Part shown: positions 53,155 to 59,509 of the stretch, piece after piece
Layout: each line of letters starts with the position of its first letter
Position numbering within the stretch: position 1 is the first letter of the stretch
DNA from: Kiritimatiellia bacterium
GTDB lineage: Bacteria > Verrucomicrobiota > Kiritimatiellia > JAFGHX01
DNA: 64,000 nt
Assembly (NCBI GenBank): GCA_016929905.1
Contig: JAFGHX010000259.1
Location: 1 to 64,000, forward strand
Reading direction: 5' to 3'
Position numbers and translations under genes: made by a program
The notes under the pieces: model-generated
What the model saw: the letters and a program-made list of their open reading frames with translations, nothing else
Told to the model about the DNA's origin: nothing
The model's database searches: none

Positions 53155-54148
53155 GCCGTTCATCGTATTCGAGGATGTCGGCAAGGCGTATCCCGGCGGC
53201 GTGACGGCCGTACGGGATCTGTCGATGCAGGTGGCACAAGGCGAGACCGTCGTGCTGCTCGGTACCAGCGGAAGCGGGAAGACGACGACACTCAAGATGG
53301 TCAACCGCCTGATCGAGCCGAGTGGCGGCCGCATCACGATCGGCGGGTCGAACGTGATGGGGCAGGACCCCATCGCGCTGCGGCGCGGGATCGGCTATGC
53401 GATCCAGCATATCGGCCTGTTCCCGCATATGACGATCGCCGACAACATCGCCGTTGTGCCGAAGCTCCTGAACTGGACGCCGGGCAGGATCGAGGAACGG
53501 GTCGACCGGCTGCTGAACATGGTGGGGCTGCCGCCGGCCCAGTTCAGGGCGCGCTACCCCGCTCAGCTCAGCGGCGGGCAACGCCAGCGCGTCGGCGTGG
53601 CCCGCGCGCTGGCCGCGGACCCGCCGATCATCCTGATGGACGAGCCGTTCGGGGCGCTGGACCCCATCACCCGCGACCAGTTGCAGAACGAGTTCCTGGA
53701 ACTGGAATCGGCGATACGCAAGACGATTCTGTTCGTGACGCACGACGTGTTCGAGGCGGTGAAGATGGGGGACCGCATCGCCTTGCTCGACGAAGGCCGG
53801 CTGCAGCAACTCGCGACCCCGTCCGAACTGGTGGAGCGACCCGCCAACGCGTTTGTCGACAGTTTTCTGGGTCGGCACCGTTTTCAACTCGCCCTGCTGA
53901 CGCGGACGATCGGGGGGCTGCTTCCGCATACGCCGGGCGCTGCTCTGCCGCCGCCGCCCGCCGAGCGGTGCGGGGGCGCCGTGCTGAGCCCGAGAAACTC
54001 GCTCATTGAGGCCCTGGACACATTCAAGCGGACCGGGCAGACCGTCCTGTCGGTGGTGGACCGGGATGGCTACCGGGGCGATTTGGCCAAGAGTCGCCTG
54101 TTGAACGAGGTCGCCCAGGTACTGAGCGAAACCGGGAACGTGGTATGA
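53147..54148 (+). CDS. Quaternary amine ABC transporter, ATP-binding subunit (OpuCA/ProV type)
   Basis: It has 333 residues. Walker A is GTSGSGKTT (~39-47), the Q loop AIQHIGLFPHM, the signature LSGGQRQR, Walker B IILMDEPFGALDP and the switch His is in FVTHDVFEA. The C-terminal ~90 residues follow the OpuCA pattern of a CBS-like regulatory tail, here a single partial unit. It powers uptake of glycine betaine, choline or proline betaine. The four-base overlap with the permease start fits an operon. Confidence 0.92.
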   Translation: MREPFIVFEDVGKAYPGGVTAVRDLSMQVAQGETVVLLGTSGSGKTTTLKMVNRLIEPSGGRITIGGSNVMGQDPIALRRGIGYAIQHIGLFPHMTIADNIAVVPKLLNWTPGRIEERVDRLLNMVGLPPAQFRARYPAQLSGGQRQRVGVARALAADPPIILMDEPFGALDPITRDQLQNEFLELESAIRKTILFVTHDVFEAVKMGDRIALLDEGRLQQLATPSELVERPANAFVDSFLGRHRFQLALLTRTIGGLLPHTPGAALPPPPAERCGGAVLSPRNSLIEALDTFKRTGQTVLSVVDRDGYRGDLAKSRLLNEVAQVLSETGNVV

Positions 54149-54819
54149 ACAGCCTGCACGCCTTCTTCGAGAAACTCGGCTCCGAAATGCTGCAACGGAC
54201 CCACGAGCACGTCTTCCTCGTATTCGCGACCCTGCTGATCGCCATGGCCGTCGCCCTGCCGCTCGGAATCTATCTCACGCGGACGCGCTGGCCGCGCCTG
54301 TCGGCCGCCGTCATGAGCGCGGCGGGCATGATCCAGACGGTGCCCGGCCTGGCGCTGCTGGCCCTGATCGTGCTGCTCTTCGCGCTCGTTTCCCTGCCTA
54401 CCATCGGGGCCCTGCCGGCCATCGTCGCGCTGGTCCTGTACGCGCTGCTCCCGATTCTGCGCAATACGTACACCGCCATTCGGCAGGTGGACCCCGCCGT
54501 AATCGAGGTGGCGACCGGCATGGGCATGACGCGCAACCAGATTCTGTTCTCCGTCGAACTGCCCCTCGCGCTGCCCGTCATCATGGCCGGCGTGCGAATT
54601 GCCACCGTCTGGACGATAGGCATCGCGACCCTCTGCGGCCTGATTGGGGCCGGCGGGTTGGGTGTGCTCATCATCAAGGGCCTGCGCAGCATCCAGATGG
54701 ACTACCTGCTGGCCGGCACGTTGCCCGCGGCGGCGTTGGCCCTGCTGTGCGACTGGCTGTTCGGCGCGCTGGAGAAATGGCTGACGCCCGAGGGGCTGCG
54801 GATCGGAATGGGGGAATAG
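54145..54819 (+). CDS. Quaternary amine ABC transporter, permease (OpuCB/ProW type)
   Basis: This 224-residue membrane protein has about six helices (HVFLVFATLLIAMAVALPLG, GLALLALIVLLFALVSLP, AIVALVLYALLPILRNTY). The EAA loop that contacts the ATPase reads EVATGMGMTRNQILFSVELP. WTIGIATLCGLIGAGGLG is a well-kept OpuCB segment. Only one permease gene is present, so it probably forms a homodimer. Confidence 0.92.
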   Translation: MNSLHAFFEKLGSEMLQRTHEHVFLVFATLLIAMAVALPLGIYLTRTRWPRLSAAVMSAAGMIQTVPGLALLALIVLLFALVSLPTIGALPAIVALVLYALLPILRNTYTAIRQVDPAVIEVATGMGMTRNQILFSVELPLALPVIMAGVRIATVWTIGIATLCGLIGAGGLGVLIIKGLRSIQMDYLLAGTLPAAALALLCDWLFGALEKWLTPEGLRIGMGE

Positions 54820-54857
54820 CGGCCCGGAACGGGTTGAGTGAAATAAGGAGAGGGAGT

Positions 54858-55817
54858 ATGTCTGCGAAAGCGAGATGGGTGGTCGTGATTGCCGTGTTCG
54901 TCCTGGTCGGAATCGCGTTGATCGGGGGGCGGCTCGCCTCCCGAAAGCCCCTGCCGGAAGGCGCGCTCAGGGCGGCGTTCGACGCCGAATTCCTGACCCG
55001 GCCCGACGGGTACGAGGGGTTGACCCAACACTACGGGTTCCGCCTAGCGGCCGAGCCGGTGCAGATGGATCCCGGCCTCATGTATCGCGCCGTTGCCGAC
55101 GGCGCCGTCGACATCATCGACGGGTTTGCCACCGACGGGCGCATCCCCGCCTACGACCTGTTGGTCCTCAAGGACGACAAAGGCTTCTTCCCACCATACT
55201 ATGCGGCGCCGCTGATCCGGGCCGAGACGCTGCAGCAGCACCCGGAGCTGGAGGCGCTACTCAACGGGCTTTCGCTCCGGCTGCCCGACGAAGAGATGCA
55301 GAAGCTGAACTACGAAGTGGACGAGAAAGGGCGCAAGGCGGTCGAGGTGGCCCGGGCGTTTCTCATATCGGAGAAGCTCATTCCCCTCGACGCCGCGCCC
55401 GCGGCCAAGACGGCCGGGCAGGTCACGATCGGCAGCAAGCACTTCACCGAGCAGGAGATTCTGGGCGAGCTGCTCGCGCTGCTGATCGAAGGCCACACGC
55501 GGATCCGGGTCGTCCGCAAGCTCAATCTGGGCGGCACGATGATCTGCTTCAACGCGCTCAAGGCCGGCGACCTCGATCTCTACGCCGAATACACGGGGAC
55601 CGGCCTGGTCAATATCCTCAAGAAGCCGGTGATCGCCGACCCCAAGAAGGCCTATGAGGCCGTGAAACAGGCGTTTCGCGCGCAGTATGGGCTTGTCTGG
55701 CTGAAGCCGTTCGGCTTCAATAACACCTACACGCTGACCATGCGCCGCGCTCACGCGGCGGAACTGGGCATCCGGACGATTTCGGATCTGGCCGCGCAGG
55801 CCAAGAGCGGGAAGTAG
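54858..55817 (+). CDS. Quaternary amine substrate-binding protein, circularly permuted (OpuCC type)
   Basis: It has 319 residues with an N-terminal membrane anchor (WVVVIAVFVLVGIALIGG). The order of the two family halves is swapped. Residues ~35-172 match the C-terminal half of OpuC binding proteins (FDAEFLTRPDGY, MDPGLMYRAVADG, ATDGRIPAYDLLVL, FFPPYYAAP, DEEMQKLNY). Residues ~188-316 match the N-terminal half (TIGSKHFTEQEILGELLA, KLNLGGTMICFNALKAGDLD, YTGTGL, GFNNTYTL, ISDLA). A 15-residue Ala/Pro-rich linker (173-187) joins the old ends. The new ends fall at one loop. The start ATG follows AGGAGAGGGAGT. It should bind betaines at the outer face of the membrane. Confidence 0.88.
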   Translation: MSAKARWVVVIAVFVLVGIALIGGRLASRKPLPEGALRAAFDAEFLTRPDGYEGLTQHYGFRLAAEPVQMDPGLMYRAVADGAVDIIDGFATDGRIPAYDLLVLKDDKGFFPPYYAAPLIRAETLQQHPELEALLNGLSLRLPDEEMQKLNYEVDEKGRKAVEVARAFLISEKLIPLDAAPAAKTAGQVTIGSKHFTEQEILGELLALLIEGHTRIRVVRKLNLGGTMICFNALKAGDLDLYAEYTGTGLVNILKKPVIADPKKAYEAVKQAFRAQYGLVWLKPFGFNNTYTLTMRRAHAAELGIRTISDLAAQAKSGK

Positions 55818-55958
55818 GGGCACGCGTCACACGGGTTCAGGGGTTCACCGGCGTATCCGGGCTGAGTCGGGCGGGCGGGACGCCCGGCCTGCTTTGGGTT
55901 CCGGGGGATCCCGCCTTAGCGTCTTTGCCCCAGGCCGTACGGAACCACGAGGGAGAAC

Positions 55959-57035
55959 ATGAGGAAGGACAAATGGCGGATCGGTCTGGTCGGCGCGCAT
56001 CGCGGCAAAGGGTACGGCAGCCTGTTGGCCGGGCATCCCCGCTGCGAACTCGTCGCCTGCTGCGACAGCTCGGAACAGACGCTGGCCGGCGTGCAGGAGG
56101 CGTTTCGGTTGAGTGACGCGCAGTGCTTCCTGGATTACGACGCCTTCATCGCGGCCGGGATGGACGCCGTCCTGCTGGCGACCCCGATCCCCGTGCACGC
56201 CCGGCAGACGATCACCGCGCTGGAAGCCGGCGTGCATGTGTTGTGCGAAGTCACCGCGGCCTCGACGGTCGAGGACTGCGCCCGCATCGTGGACACCGTC
56301 CGGCGGACGGGCAAGACGTACATGCTGGCGGAGAACTGCGTCTTCTGGCCGTTCGTCCGGGACTGGAAGGCGATGGTCGGCTCGGGCCGGCTTGGCGAGG
56401 TGATCTACGCCGAGTGCGAGTATCTGCATCCGATCCCGGCCATGATTGTCGACCCGGAAACCCGGGCGCCCAGATGGCGCGCGGCGCGGGCGCCGCTGCA
56501 TTACTGTTCCCACTCGCTCGGGCCCATTCTCGAGATCACCGGCGACCGCATCGTGCGGGCGATGGGGTTGGGGCAGGGCCATCGCATTCTGCCGGAGGCG
56601 CCGGTCGGCGGGATCGATATCCAGGTGGCGCTTTTCGAAACCGAAAAGAATGCGATCATCAAACTGCTGCGCACCTCCGTCGCGCCGCGGCATCCGGGCT
56701 TCCATTTCTATCTGATCCAGGGCACGAAGGGGTTTGTCGAGAGCGCGCGCGACAAGACCGGCGGTACGGGCCGGCTCTACGTGCGGGGCGAGATGAAGGA
56801 GGCCCGGGTCGCCCCGTGCTCCCTCGTCGATGAGTCGCTGCCGAAAGAGGCGCAGGCCGGCGGGCACGGCACGGCCGAATACGTGCTCGTCGAGGAATTC
56901 CTGGACGCGCTGGATTTGGGCCGAAAACCGAGCATCGACGAGGTGCGGGCCATGGACATGACCGTGCCGGGCCTCGTCGCGCACGAGTCGGCCATGAACG
57001 GCGGCGTTTGGCTCGACGTCCCGCGGTTCGGGTAG
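55959..57035 (+). CDS. Gfo/Idh/MocA family oxidoreductase
   Basis: This 358-residue NAD(P)-dependent dehydrogenase starts at MRKDKWRIGLVGAHRGKGYG after GAGGGAGAAC. The cofactor fold is VGAHRGKGYG. The second-strand acidic region is VACCDSSEQ, and ALEAGVHVLCEVTAA holds the usual E-K-P-like position, here CEV instead of CEKP, so the catalytic Lys is missing at that site. HYCSHSLGPILE (~185) is a family segment near the substrate. It lies 140 bases after the transporter with REP hairpins between, so it is likely a separate unit. Confidence 0.85.
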   Translation: MRKDKWRIGLVGAHRGKGYGSLLAGHPRCELVACCDSSEQTLAGVQEAFRLSDAQCFLDYDAFIAAGMDAVLLATPIPVHARQTITALEAGVHVLCEVTAASTVEDCARIVDTVRRTGKTYMLAENCVFWPFVRDWKAMVGSGRLGEVIYAECEYLHPIPAMIVDPETRAPRWRAARAPLHYCSHSLGPILEITGDRIVRAMGLGQGHRILPEAPVGGIDIQVALFETEKNAIIKLLRTSVAPRHPGFHFYLIQGTKGFVESARDKTGGTGRLYVRGEMKEARVAPCSLVDESLPKEAQAGGHGTAEYVLVEEFLDALDLGRKPSIDEVRAMDMTVPGLVAHESAMNGGVWLDVPRFG

Positions 57036-57138
57036 GGCGGCGTTCAACTGAGCAACGCGGCTCGCGAGGACGCGCCGCCCCCCATCGGCAACACCCGACG
57101 ACTTGTTCGCGTACGGCTGGAGGGCGAGCGGCCTGAGG

Positions 57139-57261
57139 CTGTCTCAAGACCTGGACCATACGTTGCCACACGCCTTACGGCGTTAACTACAAACGCCACA
57201 TCTGGTGGTTTCACCCGTTTGTAGTTAAGCCCGTAAGGGCTGTTCCCGCGTTTTGAGACAG
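57139..57261. mobile_element. 123-bp MITE-like element, copy C
   Basis: It has the same length and internal direction as copies A and B, with terminal repeats CTGTCTCAAGACC / CGTTTTGAGACAG. Its REP-like flanks are inverted relative to those of A and B: GGAGGGCGAGCGGCCTGAGG lies left and GCTCGCCTCGCGAGCC right. The 57036-57316 gap holds only these repeats. Confidence 0.8.
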
Positions 57262-57316
57262 GCTCGCCTCGCGAGCCCATGTGTACCGACACGCCTGCGA
57301 TCGCGCCGGTGTTTAC

Positions 57317-58591
57317 TCAGTCCGCGCGCCAAAGCCGGGCCTGGTTGCGGTAGACCTGGCGGCCCCAGTCGAAGTCGTCCGGGAGCAGGAAGCCGCCGCC
57401 GCCGCGGAAATGGCCGCCGGCGTCCAGATGCGCGGCGAACGCGCGTTGCATCGAGGTGGTCCGCGGCAGTTCGGCAGGCGAACCCGGGCTCCATTGTCCG
57501 AACACGCGCTTCAGGATCGAGCCGCTGCCGCCTTTGCGCGGGTAGAGGTAGACTTCCTTCTGGAACTGCACGAGATTGGAGTCCGGCCCCAGCAGTTTCT
57601 CGAACTGATGGTCCAGGATCCACGACGTGCAGACCAGCGCGGCAAACGGCCGATCCGGCACGTACGTCGGGAAGAACGCCAGCGCCTGCCGGATGGCGGC
57701 GCCGCACAACGCGTGTGTCATGCGCGGCGGACCGACCGGAATGTGGATCTCCAGGATGGGATCTCCCGAGGCCAGGACTTGTGCCCAGTCCTCCGTGCGC
57801 AGCGTGAGCCGGCGCTGCACCGCATGGCCTGTGGGGTCGATCGGATACCCCTCGATCTCGGCGTCGCCGACGGCGAGCGTGCTTGTCCAGCCGCCCTCCG
57901 GATCGGAGACCTCGCCCGCGCCGTCCACCTGGCCGTCGGCCCTGAACCGCACGCCCTCCTCCGCGAGAGCCAGGACCGTGCGAGTCGCCCGGTTGCGGAA
58001 GGCGCGCAGCGACGCTCCAAAGCGCCCGGACTTGAACTGGAGCCGGCCGAGCTGATAGAGCAGCCCGCGCCAGTGGCCCATGAGCCAGCCGAGAATCCCG
58101 ACGCCGATGCCCCAACAGCCGTGGATCTGGAAGTAGTCGTTTGTCTCCATGCCGCGCTTGAGGTCGAGCACCGTATCGCGGGTGATGTCGGGCGGGATCC
58201 CGCGCCGCCGGTGGATCGCCAGCATGTCGCCGATGCCGGAGAGCAGCACGAGCACGTTGAACAGGCCCGCCTCGTCGCCCAGCGCCCCGCGCAGCAGCGG
58301 CCAGTTCCGGATCTCGGCCGGGCCGCACGCATCGCGATGCAGCCGGCAATGACAATACCAGGCCAGCGCGCTCAGCGCCTCGTCGCCCGCCACGCGGCGG
58401 GCGGCGGCAGCGACCGCCGCCGCTATCGGCGGCGGCAGAAACGCCGCTTCGCATGCCCAGGCGAGATAGTCCGGCGCCAGAAAGGGCAGCGGCCCGGCCG
58501 GCCGTGCCTGCTCGGCCGCGGCCCAGGCGTGGGCAAACCGTTCGGCGGCTTCCGCGATTCCCAAGCGCTCGCCAACCGTTTCCAGGTTCAT
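57317..58591 (-). CDS. GNAT-like acyltransferase domain protein
   Basis: This 424-residue protein (MNLETVGERLGIAEAAERFA) resembles the two-domain acyltransferase group with an N-terminal helical part (ALSALAWYCHCRLHRDACG) and a C-terminal GNAT-like part (LEIHIPVGPPRMTHALCGAA, RPFAALVCTSWILDHQFEKL, GQWSPGSPAELPRTTSMQRA). These proteins are common in PVC and Firmicutes, and their acceptors are unknown. A signal peptide is lacking. The start lies after GGCCAGGTACCC. Confidence 0.7.
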   Translation of the reverse strand: MNLETVGERLGIAEAAERFAHAWAAAEQARPAGPLPFLAPDYLAWACEAAFLPPPIAAAVAAAARRVAGDEALSALAWYCHCRLHRDACGPAEIRNWPLLRGALGDEAGLFNVLVLLSGIGDMLAIHRRRGIPPDITRDTVLDLKRGMETNDYFQIHGCWGIGVGILGWLMGHWRGLLYQLGRLQFKSGRFGASLRAFRNRATRTVLALAEEGVRFRADGQVDGAGEVSDPEGGWTSTLAVGDAEIEGYPIDPTGHAVQRRLTLRTEDWAQVLASGDPILEIHIPVGPPRMTHALCGAAIRQALAFFPTYVPDRPFAALVCTSWILDHQFEKLLGPDSNLVQFQKEVYLYPRKGGSGSILKRVFGQWSPGSPAELPRTTSMQRAFAAHLDAGGHFRGGGGFLLPDDFDWGRQVYRNQARLWRAD

Positions 58592-58706
58592 GGGTACCTG
58601 GCCCTGCACGCGTGCGGTCTTCCCGCGGAGCCGGGCGATCTCGCTTCGTTGAACGGGAGTATGACCCCCGGCCGCGGCTAGCGGGCGCCGGGGGAAGCAG
58701 CCCGGC

Positions 58707-59201
58707 CTATTCCACCCCGCTTCTTTTTCGGGTTCTGGCTGCTTCTTTTCGCCTGGATTTCCTTCTCGGAACGCGGCGGATCCTCAAGAATTTGACTGTC
58801 CTGTTCCGGTTATCGAACAGGATGTTGAAGGCGGAGAAGACGTCAGCACGTCCGAGAATGTAGGGGGTGGTTTCCTTGTCAGAGAACAGGCATCGCACAT
58901 CGATTTCGGTTCCTCCGATTCTGATCGAGATCCGACTTGGGTACACTCTGAAATCGTGTCCTTCGATGCCGCGCGAACGATCGTGCGGGCAGGCTGCCAG
59001 GTCGATGCCGATGACGTCGGCCATGTGGCGAGGAAGCATGGTGAAATCCGCGCCCGTGTCGAGAACGAATTCCAGCGCTTGATAGCCGAATCGCGTGAGC
59101 ACCTCAACGGGAATGAGACAGTCGGGAATGATTCCCAGGCTGGTGCGCTTATTCAGAAGAGGAAATGCGATAGACACAAACGGCCTCTTTGGAGTCGACA
59201 T
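58707..59201 (-). CDS. Retropepsin-like aspartic protease
   Basis: It has 164 residues. The core FVLDTGADFTMLPRHMADVI has the D-T-G-A active-site motif of single-domain retropepsins, which act as dimers. YILGRADVFSAFNILFD corresponds to the second conserved loop. The basic C-terminal tail (RRVPRRKSRRKEAARTRKR) is striking. It overlaps the preceding DUF5678-like gene by 53 bases in another frame, so the two are translationally linked. Confidence 0.8.
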   Translation of the reverse strand: MSTPKRPFVSIAFPLLNKRTSLGIIPDCLIPVEVLTRFGYQALEFVLDTGADFTMLPRHMADVIGIDLAACPHDRSRGIEGHDFRVYPSRISIRIGGTEIDVRCLFSDKETTPYILGRADVFSAFNILFDNRNRTVKFLRIRRVPRRKSRRKEAARTRKRSGVE

Positions 59202-59355
59202 GGTGAATCAGGAGATCTTTGTCGCCGAGTCTGTCTCGCACCTTTTCGAAGAGCCTTTTCGATGTCGGCGCGCTTGCGATGACTCGGCCTTTGTACGTGG
59301 CGACAAACTGGCCGCCATACCGGTCCTGAAGTTGCGTGTAGGACAATGGCTTCAT
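59149..59355 (-). CDS. DUF5678-like small protein
   Basis: This 68-residue protein (MKPLSYTQLQDRYGGQFVAT) has the short pattern GGQFVATYKGRVIASAPTSK and LLIHHVDSKEAVCVYRI typical of DUF5678 proteins. They are commonly found in front of a retropepsin-like gene. The protein may be a substrate, inhibitor or delivery factor for the protease. The ORF is open 16 codons further up; this Met fits the family start. Confidence 0.7.
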   Translation of the reverse strand: MKPLSYTQLQDRYGGQFVATYKGRVIASAPTSKRLFEKVRDRLGDKDLLIHHVDSKEAVCVYRISSSE

Positions 59356-59509
59356 GTCAGGACGACCTCCAACAGCCGTTGCGGATGCCAGTATGTGTAT
59401 CACATTCCGGACGCATCGTCAATGGGCCCGCGCCGTCCCGATTCTGCCGGGGCTTCTCATGGCGCGGCTCGCCGCGTCGCGCCGAAGGCGTACAGCGGCA
59501 ACGGGGGCC

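Noticed and set aside
54858..55817. Two separate binding-protein fragments (pseudogene)
   Set aside because: The frame is continuous, starts with a proper ribosome binding site and membrane anchor, and both halves keep their conserved residues.
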